Origin: Mariannaea sp. PMI_226
Lineage: Eukaryota > Ascomycota > Sordariomycetes > Hypocreales > Nectriaceae
Assembly: GCA_024336345.1 (NCBI GenBank)
Contig: JANFOG010000005.1
Location: forward strand, 2,874,681 to 2,938,680
Length of the DNA: 64,000 bases
Reading direction: 5' to 3'
Positions 12,912-24,301 of this stretch are shown here, one piece after another. Under the pieces are notes generated by a model that searched no databases, had not been told where the DNA came from, and saw only the letters and a list, made by a program, of their open reading frames with translations. Position numbers and translations under genes: made by a program. Each line of letters opens with the position of its first letter. Positions within the stretch are counted from its first letter, which is position 1.

Positions 12912-14645
12912 ACCATGTGGACGACAATGACATTTCGGTCTTGAGAGGAGGCTGCATTCGGAGTCTACGGGTTGGGTCTCTTTTTACGCCCTTCAGGTTT
13001 CTACAGTCGTACCGGCGGGGGTTATGGCATGTAGCATTGAAAAATGGAATCGATGATGCTCGGATGCTAGGTTATTTTCCCAAATGCAAAATCATGTGTG
13101 CCTGTGCTCTGATAATGAACAGAGAGACGTGGGACAAAAAAGACATATCAGAATCTAACTCTCGATTCTTCTCATGTGCATTGTCTTGTGGTATCCGCAC
13201 ATAACCCAACGCCCTTACTTTCGTGTCTATGGGCAACAAATGGGTTCCTTTTTTTTTTTTTCTTTTCTTGTCCATCATCCAAGCATTTTCATCCGCCGAA
13301 ATGCGAGGGCTTCAATACCTACCACTTTGTTCGAACCTTTATTAGGACCATGCCACACATGTTGACGTTTCGCCAGTACAGTATATCAATGGATTGCTTA
13401 CGAATGCTTCCGGGGCAACCCAAAAAATCATACGTTTAAGCAGTGAATATTTCAAGTTCTAATGGAGGCGAGATATTCAAGAGCCAAAACACAGGTCAGA
13501 GTTATACCACTCAAGGGACAACTTTGCCTTGGGAGCAATCCAACAACTGGTGTTGAGTGATCTTCGCCTATTCTCAGTTATATCTAGCAAAAGCGGCTCA
13601 TACTAATCTGTATAGTACATAGGATATATATCCAGCCACTTGCGAGATAAGGAGAAAGATATTGGATGGGGGGGAGGGCGAAAAGGGCGAAAGAAGGAAA
13701 AGGCGAACCAGCTTCCAAAACGAAGGCTGCCTACCAAGAGTGAAGAGAATAGATATACGAGGAATGATCAACTCAAGGATTGGATCAGTTTCTTCAAATT
13801 GCCCTTCACAGTGGTGATTTGTGCCAGGGCATTTCAGCATGCTCCCGCCGAAGCGGATGAACCAATCTGCTGTTTCTAACAGTCACATCACGCCCAAATT
13901 TAGTTGATAAGGGGGAAAGGGAAAACCAGAAGAGAGGGCAGTCTGGGGCTGGTGGGTTTTTAAAGTGGTGGGATCAGGGACCTTGCTTGTGGGGGCGGGC
14001 ATGAGCTCACCGCCACACACGCATACTACGTGCACAGCAGAGTAGCGCACACATACACACAACACACACTGCGCACCAAGTGCAGAGGGCTGGCCTAAGT
14101 TGCTTACTATGTATGTACAGGTCTCCTCCATCCTCCAATATTAGCGGCACTGGCACATGCATAAACGGGCAGCCAGCCGTCTGAAGAGTCACACGGCATT
14201 TCGCGAGGTGCTAACAAAACTGAAGGCAGCGTGTTCCGTAGTGGACTCACAGTGGTCCCAGGTCCCCTCACACCTGTAGGACCCTCGGGCGTTACCGCAG
14301 TCTCCCACTAATCCTAGCCTATCACCATCCACCATTGCTGTCCCGGCCACCAACCATTTCCAGCTTCTCCTCATTCTTCTCCCTCCACCTCCACTAGCCC
14401 GCCCGGCCATCTCGTTGACTACATGTCAATGACGTCCTGAGTGAGCCGGTTCGACCACCAGCAACTGCCGTCGCTCCATTGCTTCTCTCATCTGCCCCTA
14501 TGCTCGCCTCGTGATACCCTTATTCTTCTTGCTCGTTTCTGGTGCTTTGGGGATCGCTTTTCTATCCGGTCTCACACTCACGCTCTCACACATATAACGC
14601 TCTCTCTTTCCTCTCTTTCCTCTCCTTCCCCCTCCACACCACGCC
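12912..14645. other. Intergenic: RPL19 3' region and SHMT upstream region
   Basis: A gene-free 1.7 kb. It holds a T-rich tract at about 13251-13262, a G-rich run near 13670, a CA-rich imperfect repeat around 14040-14075, and a pyrimidine-rich stretch (about 14400-14640) just before the SHMT ATG that is probably its 5' leader. No conserved ORF or structural RNA was recognised. Confidence 0.55.
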
Positions 14646-16491
14646 ATGTCTCTCGCAAGTGTGCGAGGCACCACCTCACGTGTCTTGCGCAACATTGCGA
14701 GGCCAGCCGCCGTCACAGCCTCGTGCTCAAGAGCTGCGTCATCCTTGAGCCTGGATGGTCAACAGCAGGTCCGTCAATTTTTCAATTGGTGACAAAAATG
14801 TCTTAATTGTGTGAATCCCGGTCCTGATATCGTCTCGTTATCTCTGTAGCTTCTCTCGGACCACCTTGGCAAAGCTGACCCCGCCGTGTTCGATATCATC
14901 GAGAAGGTTTGTCTTGATACCAACCTCAAGTCTTCCGTGCACCAACCGAACTTTATTCTCATACTCCCCTACAGGAAAAGAATCGCCAGAAGCATTTTAT
15001 CAATCTGATACCCTCGGAGAATTTCACATCCCAAGCCGTGCTCGATGCCCTCGGCAGTGTAATGCAGAGTGAGCCCACCAAGCAACACTTCCAAACATGA
15101 CGTTCACCACCACGGTAGCAGCAGCAGCTAACCCGGTGCCTCTAAGACAAATACTCGGAGGGCTATCCAGGTGCAAGATACTATGGTGGCAATGAATTCA
15201 TCGATCAAGCTGAGCGCCTTTGTCAGCAACGAGCTCTCGAGACCTTCAGCCTTGACCCTAGATCATGGGGTGTCAATGTCCAGTGTTGGTTATATTTCGC
15301 ATTCTTAAAAAACGGAGAAACCATGGTTTTCTAACTCCTCTTGTAGCCCTTTCCGGTGCCCCCGCGAACCTGTACGTTTACTCCGCCCTATTAAACACCC
15401 ACGATCGGATAATGGGCCTCGATCTCCCCCATGGGGGCCATCTTTCACACGGATATCAGACAGCAACCAAAAAAATCTCGGCCATCTCGAAATACTTCGA
15501 AACCGTCCCCTACAGGCTCGACGAGACAACAGGCTACATCGACTACAACAAGCTAGAGGAGCTAGCCACCATCTACAGGCCAAAGATCATCGTCGCCGGT
15601 GCCAGCGCCTACAGTAGACTGATCGACTATCAGCGCATGCGAGAAATATGCGACAAGATCAACGCTTACCTCCTCGCCGATATTGCCCACATTTCCGGCA
15701 TGGTAGCCGCCAAGGTTCTTCCGGGCCCCTTTGCCTTTGCCGACATCGTCACAACTACCAGCCACAAGAGTTTGAGAGGTCCCAGAGGAGCGATGATCTT
15801 CTACAGGAAAGGTGTCCGGAGGCAAAACCCCAAGACTAAAGAGGACGAGTTTTATGATCTCGAAAGTCCTATCAACAATTCCGTCTTCCCTGGGCATCAG
15901 GGAGGTCCTCATAACCATACCATCACTGCCCTCGCCGTAGCCCTAAAACAAGCCCAGTCCCCGGATTTCCACGCATATCAATCCCGAGTGCTGGCTAACG
16001 CCAAGGCCTTCGCGAAGCGGTTGAGTGAGCCTAAAGGCAAGGGAGGCCTAGGATACCAGCTAGTCAGTGGCGGCACCGACAATCATCTAGTGCTGGCCGA
16101 CCTAAAACCCCAAGGCATTGATGGAGGACGAGTCGAGCGTGTCCTGGAACTGGTCGGTGTTGCCGCGAACAAGAATACAGTCCCTGGCGATCGTTCTGCC
16201 CTTGTTCCCGGTGGCCTTCGAATGGGAACTCCAGCGATGACCACGCGCGGGTTTAACGAAGATGATTTTGTTCGTGTTGCCGATGTTGTCGACCGTGCGG
16301 TGACCATCGCCAGCAGAATCGACAAGACAGCTCGAAAAGTCGCGGAGGAGAATGGCGAGAAGAACCCAGGTCGTCTCAAGCTATTCTTGGATTATCTTGG
16401 CAACGGCGAGACAGAGCCAGAGATCGTCCAGCTTAGAAGTGAAGTTGAGGACTGGGTCGGCACGTACCCCTTACCTTGGGACTCTTCGTAA
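14646..16491 (+). CDS. SHM1: Serine hydroxymethyltransferase, mitochondrial
   Basis: Five exons (14646-14768, 14850-14906, 14975-15068, 15147-15284, 15347-16491) encode 518 aa. The first 35 residues are rich in Arg, Ser and Ala with no acidic residue, as expected for a mitochondrial presequence. The body carries [21 protein letters not shown], the [14 protein letters not shown] segment and the PLP-binding lysine (about K278) in [13 protein letters not shown]. The enzyme interconverts serine and glycine while charging tetrahydrofolate with a one-carbon unit. Intron 4 uses a less common GTTGGT donor but is required to join NVQ to [10 protein letters not shown] in frame. The gene is convergent with the fusion gene downstream. 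Confidence 0.95.
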
Positions 16492-17003
16492 TTTTGAAGC
16501 CCTTCTCCCCAAGAGCCTTGGCCGGTTTTGGATCGCACAGGGAAGAATAGGAATGATGCGCCTATGAAGTGGGTCATCCATTGCTTTCCAATATATGCTC
16601 GTGGCCTGGGACAAGTTCCCGGGACTTCGCAAAGCAGTGTAAATCACGTATGGGTGGCTTCTGGATCTTTTTTGTGAGAATTACGTGTCTGTATGTATGT
16701 GTGTATGTGAGAAGCTTTGTAACAAATATAAAAAACGGGCATCATTCGGCCATAGCCACTCTTTCATCAAATGGGCGTCAAGGTTCATCAGAGGTTGTAG
16801 CCAGGCCATTACAGCCACAGGAAACTCTTCATCATGAAGCACACAAAAGTTCAAGGTGTAGCCACAAAAAGCCGTCAGGCATAGATAAGTCATGGTATAG
16901 TCGTAATCTAGATGGCTACAAGATATCTACATACGCACAGAGAAAGAGTAATCCAACAAATCCAGCAAGTTCGCTAATTCCAACACCCAATAAGGCCTCT
17001 ATT
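16492..17003. other. Convergent 3' intergenic region
   Basis: About 510 bp between the SHMT stop and the stop of the minus-strand fusion gene. It presumably holds both 3' UTRs. No other feature was seen. Confidence 0.5.
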
Positions 17004-19700
17004 TCACTTCTGAGAACTCTTCGTCTCTCTGCCAGTCGCCTTCTTCGCGCTCGGTCTCTCTGCCACCGCATCATAGTAATTTTTGAGATTGTCGTAGCCA
17101 GCCAGGACTTCCATGCCATTTTTCTCTACAAGGGCGTGCAGTGTTGGCCAGAAGGCAAAGTCTGGAAGAGATAGCTTAGACCCGGTGATGAAGTCTCCTT
17201 GACTCTCAGCAATAAACCCGTTCCAGGCCACGAGTTCAGGCTGCAGGACCTTGAGATCATGCGTCTCAGTGTCGGTGCCCCCGATAAATTGATGACACTT
17301 ATCCGAGAACGCAAGAGCTTGTTGAAAGCGAGTGAATTCTAAGGCCAGTTCCGGGGGGGTTCTCGGCGTAGCACCAGGCTTCCCCGCGCCGTAGCGAGAA
17401 TCCAGGTAAAGCATGGTAGCAATGCCACCTTGCACGACAGACTTGTCTTTGTCGACGAACTTGATAGCGTTATTTTCCGACTTTAGCCCTTCTTCTCCAG
17501 ATGAAGCACCAGCAGTTACGCTTCCTTTCGCGTAGTTGACGCCAAACTCCGACAACATAAGGGCGATTGGGTTGGTAATGATTAGGTCCCCAGAGGAGAA
17601 GAAACGAGGTGCATGACTCATATGCAGCACATCGAAACCCTTTCCATAGTGTACATCCCAGTCAAACTCACTCGAGCGATTCTCTGTTCCAAAAGCCTTG
17701 AGCATCTCAATAGCCTCAGGAGTTTGGCCGTTAATGACGGCACATGCTTCGTCGCGAGTCTTCCCCGTCGCGCCCTGGCCCCAGATCAGAGTTTCCTCTC
17801 GGTTTAGGAACGTCCCTATCTGGCGAAAGGTCAGAGATATGCGGCCACTATTGAAGGCCAGCTCGGCAGCAGACTTCTCCCTTTGAGCGCGTTTGTCCTG
17901 GCGGATGGCGTGCAACCACTTCATATTGCTGTCCAGGTCGAGTTGGCAGAGGCTGTTATGAGGAAGTTTTGCGCGTTGAATCTGACGCTTCAAGTCGCTT
18001 GTAGGTGATCCAGCTCGAGACGGGTCTTTTTCCAGTCTCTTGGTCCTGAATATCATTGTTCGCTCAGCACCCAGGCTGACATTGGCGATGTAAGACCCCT
18101 TGACAATATCCAAGGTCTTATCGCTGTGCTCGCTAATATAGTCACTTCCATCTCTGTAGAATTGGATCAAGACGTGATTCAGCGGGTGGCCTAGATGCTT
18201 CTCCGTCACTGCTCTGATAGCCTGGACGGTTGGAGAAAATGGCAGCAGTGGGGGGGATTCGTCGCTTGGATGACGGTAGACTGGGATACTGCCATCTTCG
18301 GCGACATGGCCCTGAACCGCGACCAGTCGTGGAACTTCTCCGCCTTGATGAGACATGCGCTGCCATGACACTTCTTCCCGCAGCTTTTCAAAAATGCCAT
18401 CGACCATGCTGTCCGGAAGGATGCCTTGGATGATATTGGTGTTACCTTCACAAAGACCTCTTTGTAGGAACTGGCCTCCTTCACTCTTAATCTCGATACT
18501 TGACCCGTTATCCATGGCTTTATTTTCTATCCTGGTTGAGTCAGATGTAGGATTTGATGATGGCGGTGATGGCGTATTTGCTGGCTTGGTTGCGGATGTG
18601 GAACTCTGATGAGACTGTTGATGCTTTTTTTCGTCCTCAGAGTCACGGTCATGGCTATTCTTAAGGTCTATGCCAATGTCTGCCTTTTCAGTTTGTTTCT
18701 GGTCCATATGTGACGTTTCGTTACCATGGGATTCTTCAGAGTTCGAGGGTGGTTCGGTAGTTGAGTCAAGGCGCTCAGCTGAGCTTGTCGTTGACGCCTT
18801 TGCTTGGGGTGGCTGAGTCTGCCTGGCGGGGCTTGGTGAGTTGGACACGATTCTCAGACCAGTCATATTCTTGACAATTTCAGGTGTCAGACTCTTGCGG
18901 CGAGCATCGTCATCTTCTTGGGCGATTGGTTTTCCTGTGGCTTCTGGCGCTTTCGATGTGACTTTTTCTTCTTTACTGGTGTCCTTTGACGCAGGTTGGA
19001 TCATTTCCAAGACCTCCTCACAAGATGCAACCTCGCATCCAGTGAGCTCAACAAGTTTCTTAATTGCTGCTTCTTGTCTAGATTCCTCGCGATAGCCACT
19101 GCAATCGTGGACAATGGTAATGGCCATGCCGTGGCTTGCAGCGTCTAGCGCGGTCGCATAGACGCCCACGTTGGTAAGTGAACCACAAATGAACACTTCC
19201 ATGACCATTTTAGCGCGGAGGAGGTGTAGTAGATGGGTGGACTGGAAAGCCGAATAATTCGTTTTAGTAAGCTTCAGGTCTTTCCTCTGCAACGCCAATT
19301 CAATGGCTGGCGCAAGGGCACAACCCGAGGTGCCAGGCTTGACACATTCGGGCTCCTCGTGGCTCAAGAATGCCTCCTCGTCCGGCGGCTCGCTCTCGAG
19401 CAAGTCAGCTGGGATCTTGAGGCGTCGCGTCTGCCAGGTCTTGGGGAGAGGAACCGGCTCGGCAGTGATGATGAGATCTCCGCCACATGGTTGAGGTGAA
19501 TCGAACTGGGATTGGACCCAGACGACATCGCCAAAGTCTCTAAAGACATTTGCCAGTTTCACCGTACGTTCAACAAAGCCTTCAGGTTCTTGAACCGGGA
19601 GTGCACCATTGTCAGAAATGAAATCGTTCTGAAAATCCACGCCTATGAAGGCTTTACGGGTCCTGAGCTGAGGAAGAGCGGCGGTGTCGAAAGGAAACAT
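17004..19700 (-). CDS. Isochorismatase-like / AlkB-type 2OG-Fe(II) dioxygenase / GST-like fusion protein
   Basis: A single-exon 898-aa protein. The start is the first true ATG (19700); the open frame upstream lacks an ATG. Residues about 15-235 form a cysteine-hydrolase (isochorismatase-like) domain with Asp22 (VDFQNDF) and Lys146 (TKTNYSAF), but the expected catalytic Cys is Gly179 (LTNVGVYATALDA). Residues about 240-405 are a Ser/Thr/Glu-rich disordered linker. Residues about 415-635 are an AlkB domain with iron ligands His525-x-Asp527 and His597 and the 2-oxoglutarate arginines R620-x5-R626; FYRDGSDYISEHSD resembles ALKBH2/3. Residues about 685-885 look like a GST fold, with a C-terminal all-helical half. 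AlkB enzymes oxidatively demethylate alkylated nucleic acids; substrate and partner for this fusion are unknown. The domain calls are firm for the first two and moderate for the GST part. Confidence 0.88.
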   Translation of the reverse strand: MFPFDTAALPQLRTRKAFIGVDFQNDFISDNGALPVQEPEGFVERTVKLANVFRDFGDVVWVQSQFDSPQPCGGDLIITAEPVPLPKTWQTRRLKIPADLLESEPPDEEAFLSHEEPECVKPGTSGCALAPAIELALQRKDLKLTKTNYSAFQSTHLLHLLRAKMVMEVFICGSLTNVGVYATALDAASHGMAITIVHDCSGYREESRQEAAIKKLVELTGCEVASCEEVLEMIQPASKDTSKEEKVTSKAPEATGKPIAQEDDDARRKSLTPEIVKNMTGLRIVSNSPSPARQTQPPQAKASTTSSAERLDSTTEPPSNSEESHGNETSHMDQKQTEKADIGIDLKNSHDRDSEDEKKHQQSHQSSTSATKPANTPSPPSSNPTSDSTRIENKAMDNGSSIEIKSEGGQFLQRGLCEGNTNIIQGILPDSMVDGIFEKLREEVSWQRMSHQGGEVPRLVAVQGHVAEDGSIPVYRHPSDESPPLLPFSPTVQAIRAVTEKHLGHPLNHVLIQFYRDGSDYISEHSDKTLDIVKGSYIANVSLGAERTMIFRTKRLEKDPSRAGSPTSDLKRQIQRAKLPHNSLCQLDLDSNMKWLHAIRQDKRAQREKSAAELAFNSGRISLTFRQIGTFLNREETLIWGQGATGKTRDEACAVINGQTPEAIEMLKAFGTENRSSEFDWDVHYGKGFDVLHMSHAPRFFSSGDLIITNPIALMLSEFGVNYAKGSVTAGASSGEEGLKSENNAIKFVDKDKSVVQGGIATMLYLDSRYGAGKPGATPRTPPELALEFTRFQQALAFSDKCHQFIGGTDTETHDLKVLQPELVAWNGFIAESQGDFITGSKLSLPDFAFWPTLHALVEKNGMEVLAGYDNLKNYYDAVAERPSAKKATGRETKSSQK

Positions 19701-22700
19701 GGCGCCAAGAGAAATGCTCAAGTTAAGGAAAGGCCGAGGGCAAGAGATGGGATCATGAGGAAGTAGGTGCTGGACAGTAAGTTATGTCGTCATACCCAAA
19801 ATCGAGATAGTGTGAAGTCAAAAAGGGTCTTGTTGGGAGTAATAATGTATCGCCAGTGCTGAATATATAATAAAATAGTGTCCGTAGGTAGGGTACCGAA
19901 AAAAATATGCGAGAATGGTGCGTTTGATCAAAATAAAATAAAAATAATAAAATAAAATCTAAAAGTATATCGTGATGCAGATCAAAAAAAAAAATTCTGT
20001 GATAGGCAGTGTGAAGAACGATTGCCAGGGTATCGCCGTTTGCAACGAAAACGAACAGCTTGCCAGTCAAGCCAACAAGCCACCCAGTCAGACCCCGTAT
20101 CTGCACTTTGTAGGATATTTGCGCCAAGGTTGGTGCGACGACCACGATACGAGACTATTGCTGAGCAAGACCCTCGTCGAGACAACTGTCAAAAGACTCT
20201 GGCTCAGGGCGCAAATCAATACGAAAAAAAAAATTTGGAAATAAAAAAAAAAGGGAAAGAGAATAACGACGTTTGAAGATGGCAACGTTGTGGGTCGGGT
20301 TTTGAACGCAACGATCAGGCGGGGGTGAGAGTAAAGAAGAGAGAGAAGAGAGAAGAAGGAGCATCAATTCAAAATGAGTGTGCATTAAGTTAGGTACTAA
20401 CGAGGCTTTACGAAGTACAACCCAACAAGAATCTACCCTTTTGGGGGGGGGGCGCAAGGAATAACTTCAAGAACCAACAACAGTCTGTCTGTAGATGGAA
20501 GTTTTCAGCGGTGAGGAGATACCACCCATAATTGCATTGCGGTATGCCTGGAGTTTGCCGATTCAGACTCACATTCAGCATCTCCACCTCAGTTATAGCT
20601 GTCACAACTGGACGTAGTAAGCTCGCACAGTACGGATACGGAGTGTATTTTCCATGACAGGTCAGGTACCTCGCCAATTCTCTTTGAGATAACTTACCTT
20701 ATATGGATGGGTACCAACTTAGGTCCCAGACTCGCATACCTAAGGTACCTAGGGTACGTACCTGAACTAAAGGCACAGGTAGGTAGTATCTTGGTGGAGA
20801 GTGGACTGATAGGTGAGGTGGGAAGCTAACCTACTTTACTCTGTGCTCTGTACATATGTAGTAGTGCAGTTTAAGTTTAATCACACTGATGAATAGTGCA
20901 GGGCCTTCTACGCCAATAACATGGCCTGTTTGACGTTTTCTTGCTTGTTGTTGGCATCACTTGCGGGCGGCAACTCTCACGAATGGCGGGACATAGAGGT
21001 CCCTGAGTGGCCAGGTGGATAATTGCGGCTTGTCGCTGTCACGCTGCTTCTCGGAGATGCGAGCGACTTGGAGGCTTTTGATTTCGTAGCCGAGGACGAG
21101 GAAAAGAGAGCATGGTGGGCGCGTGAAATCCTTTGTATACATGTGCATCTCCCTAGGTTGGTACATATGTAGCATGTCAGATATCTAAGGTACCGAGGGC
21201 ATCCATTATCCAATGGTCCTCCTCATTCTATGCTTTTTACACCGTATTCCCCTGTTCGTGGATTGAATGACTACCTGCAGAGCAATTGCGTCTCAGAGTA
21301 TAAAATTTTACTAGCCTATTTACATAGTATTTACTTCTCGGCTCTCGTGTGAGTTTACTTCTGATCTGAGAGCTAGGGTATCCAGCAAGTGCCTACCGAA
21401 CAAATTGATTGGTGATTGATGAACATTTTGGCCGGCAGTCATGACCAGAAGCGGCAGCGACGGTCTCTTTTCATGCCAGCCTCGACCATGCTTTATTAGA
21501 ACTCAACATTCAGTGCAGATTAGGATGTCGGTACTTCGTCTGGGGTACGAAGTACTGTGCATCCCGCTCTCTTTCGTGTGCCCACCTTCCTCAAAGCAGG
21601 GACGTCAAATCTCAGGAAGAACCTTTCTGCTCAACACTGGATAGAGACGGCCATTCATCTCCACGATCCAACTTCCCGCACGGCACTCACCTTGCTTCAA
21701 AATGGACAAATAATAATTTTTTTCTTGGCGGGCATCGTACGGAATTTTCCGTGCCCCTGACAGCGAAGCTGTTGGGAATCTGCATGTTGTTTCCGCCCCA
21801 GATGGTGGGTGTTATTGTCGCTTGCCCCCTGTGCAGTAATGTCGATCGATTGGTCTAGACCTTGTGTCAGTCGTCAGCTATCCTCGACCTGTCTTGCGCA
21901 CAGTACCTCCGAGTCAACAGAATTCCATGTTTCAATCAGACATGATGCTTACCTACCATGCACCTTCGGCGTTGCAAGTGTTGTCCTCGACGTCTGCCGT
22001 TTGCCTCATCAATTAATAACCAGTTTGTCAGTCTCTCTGCTCTGCAGACTGCGAGACCCTTCGTGATATTGAGTGCTCGATGTTATTCTCCAAAAATAGA
22101 GCAATCATACCTCTGGGCAAATCTCCATCCCGCGAAACTCACAAGGGGTGCTTTCATATTTATTCACACCTCCGAGGTCATCCATCCTACGTGGGAAGAC
22201 TTCGGCGTAAAATCGTAGTATAGTACAACAGTTGCAGGAAGATATCTCCTAAACAAATAAGTCAGTCAACTTCAACAAGCGGAGTCGGGTGGGTTTTCTC
22301 GCGGTATCATCCATCACCAGCGTTGTATCAGCAAAGTGCAAGATATGCCCGAAATACAAGTGAGCCTACAGAATATAGGAAGGCCGTGTGTAAGATCATC
22401 AACTAACGTAGTTGTTATTTATATAAGCCAATATACTCATGATGAACTCAAAGTGCGTCCAATATACACTTAACACTCGGAGTCCCAAGTGTAGGGTAGG
22501 TGGCATCGTGGGAGGCGCATCTGTGACAGAACCACCCGAAGTTCTCCCCACATAGTCTAAGTTATCTCCTCGACGCGTGCGTCTAAGCTTCTGCATCTTT
22601 GTTCAGCCTCGACCAACGCGCGACGACACAACTCAATAAGCCTGGCTGATCTGACCACAATCATAATAATATAGCAGCTTTGCCTAGGTCATAGAGATAG

Positions 22701-22741
22701 AACAGCGATAAAGAAGCGAGAGCCGACGAAGCCGTATCGCC
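19701..22741. other. Gene-free 3 kb region
   Basis: This stretch lies upstream of both the fusion gene (-) and TAF8 (+). It contains A/T-rich tracts (19920-19990, 20222-20250), a G10 run near 20444, and clusters of GGTACC/TACCTAGG/TAGGTAG motifs (20738-20800, 21187). Only short open frames without recognisable similarity are present. No tRNA, 5S rRNA or snRNA signature was seen. Confidence 0.5.
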
Positions 22742-23736
22742 ATGACACCAAAACGGAGTCTTTCACCCGCCTCGGACCAAGCACCAAGTCCTAAACGCAC
22801 GAAGGTCGATCCTCTCGAACCAGAAACAAAGCCCTCATCACTCGAGGTCAGACCGGAAGCAACTGAATCGCGAATATTGACTCAGCACTCCCAAGTCAGG
22901 CTTGGAATTCAGCGATCAATCGCCATGGTACTGAAGCACGATGGTTTCCAATCGGCAAGTCCTGAGGCACTAGAGGGCTTCACAGGAATGGTGGAAGCTT
23001 GTAAGCAGGATGCCTTGATAGTCCTATTGATCGCAAGATGCATCTAACCATGGAAATTGACCTTGCAGACATCGAAACATTAATCGAAGAAACCAAAGCG
23101 ATCGCCCTCTCTTCTCGCCGCGAACACCCTATCCCAACGGACTTCGAGCATATGCTGCGGCGGCATAATATCCGCCCATCATCTCTAAAGCCTCACCTGA
23201 AACACCCTATACCCAAACAACAACTGGTAGTAAAATATGCCGAATCGACACTTCAAGACAACGATGCATATACCGCTCTGCCACTCCTGGGTGAGGAACT
23301 CAGCGGACAACCCGACAAAGATGAAAAGGAATACATTCCTTCATCCTTTCCCGAATTCCCGAGTAAGCATACTTACAAATTCACGCCACAAGAGGATACG
23401 AATGTGCGAGACCCCAAGAAGATTCGTGAAGAGGCTGCAAGGACTGCACAGCATGGCGAAGATGCACTCCGGCGCCTGGTACGAGCGTCCAAGATGCGCA
23501 AGCAAAAGGAGGTCAAGACATTAGTGGAGCGCGATTCTTACGGCAAAGAGCGCTTCCGCCTATGGGAGGCGACAATGAAAAGATTCATGGGCACTGAGAG
23601 CAGAGGAGAGCGCAACAACGAACAAGTCGAGATTGCTGATCACAGCATGATTGTAAATGGTGAAGTTCTTTTCGCCCGCAAGGAGATCCCGCGTTTTGGT
23701 AAAAGATCAGGACTAGTGGGCAAGAAATCGAGTTGA
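22742..23736 (+). CDS. TAF8: TFIID subunit TAF8
   Basis: Exons 22742-23000 and 23069-23736 encode 308 aa. The N-terminus is Pro/Lys-rich with a likely nuclear signal (PKRTK). Residues about 48-115 form a bromodomain-associated histone fold (VRLGIQRSIAMVLKHDGF ... YIETLIEETKAIA), and residues about 175-195 (YIPSSFPEFPSKHTYKFTP) are the conserved TAF8 C-terminal motif. TAF8 pairs with TAF10 through the histone fold and helps assemble the TFIID lobe that binds core promoters. The intron interrupts the histone fold, and the splice restores a Tyr codon. The C-terminal basic part is less conserved. Confidence 0.9.
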
Positions 23737-24104
23737 CAAAATCTGTGCGGTTCGGAGCCCGGAAGTCTAGGGAAGAATATACACGATACCCAGAATACAT
23801 ATGCATGACTCGGCGTTATAAGGGCGTTGATTTTGCGCCCTGAGATTTGGAGTTCTAATATTGAAAGTGGACTGGCAGCAGAAAGTGCCGCTATTATCAA
23901 GGCACTCTGGATGAAACAGGCATCTGAGGCAACCCTTAGAACAGCATAAGAAATTAATTCAATATAGGAACAGTGAAGTTTGTTGAGACTGGCCCTTTAG
24001 TTCGCGAGGCTGAGTTTCGGGCGTTGCGTGTACGTAGATACGGACCCAGTTTTCTCAGAGCGCTCTCTGCGACTGCCCCGCACAAGGCTGGGCAGCCCTG
24101 AACC

Positions 24105-24124
24105 TCTGAGGTACGTACCTCAGA
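24105..24124. repeat. 20-bp perfect palindrome in the RACK1 promoter
   Basis: The sequence TCTGAGGTACGTACCTCAGA equals its own reverse complement over all 20 bases. It lies 178 bp upstream of the RACK1 ATG and 25 bp upstream of the GCCCTAA box. It could be a binding site for a dimeric factor, or form a short cruciform; neither is shown. Confidence 0.7.
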
Positions 24125-24149
24125 AGGCAGAGCGGAGCCCCAACGTGCG

Positions 24150-24156
24150 GCCCTAA
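24150..24156 (+). promoter_or_regulatory. GCCCTAA box upstream of RACK1
   Basis: The heptamer is followed by a T-run and lies about 150 bp upstream of the start codon, matching the spacing before RPL19 and RPL18. RACK1 is a stoichiometric ribosome component, so sharing a ribosomal-protein promoter element makes sense. Confidence 0.6.
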
Positions 24157-24301
24157 TTTTTAACCCACACAAAAAATCACAATTTCATCGGCGGAGCTTC
24201 CAAGATCTGAACAGGCCTAGGTTTTGCAGAGTAGCCCTTGCCTCTGAAATTTTCCTTCTCTCACGCACCTTGATCCTCTGCATCCCCTCGTCACCGTTGC
24301 A

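Noticed and set aside
14441..14806. 121-aa plus-strand frame overlapping the SHMT start
   Set aside because: It is out of frame with SHMT, pyrimidine-driven (Ser/Pro/Leu-rich) and explained by the 5' leader.
15265..15346. In-frame N-terminal extension of the last SHMT exon as an alternative start
   Set aside because: It is intron 4 read through; the conserved WGVNVQ lies in a different frame and must be spliced.
17004..19721. Longer start (seven extra residues) for the fusion protein
   Set aside because: The upstream frame has only an ATT there; the first ATG is at 19700.
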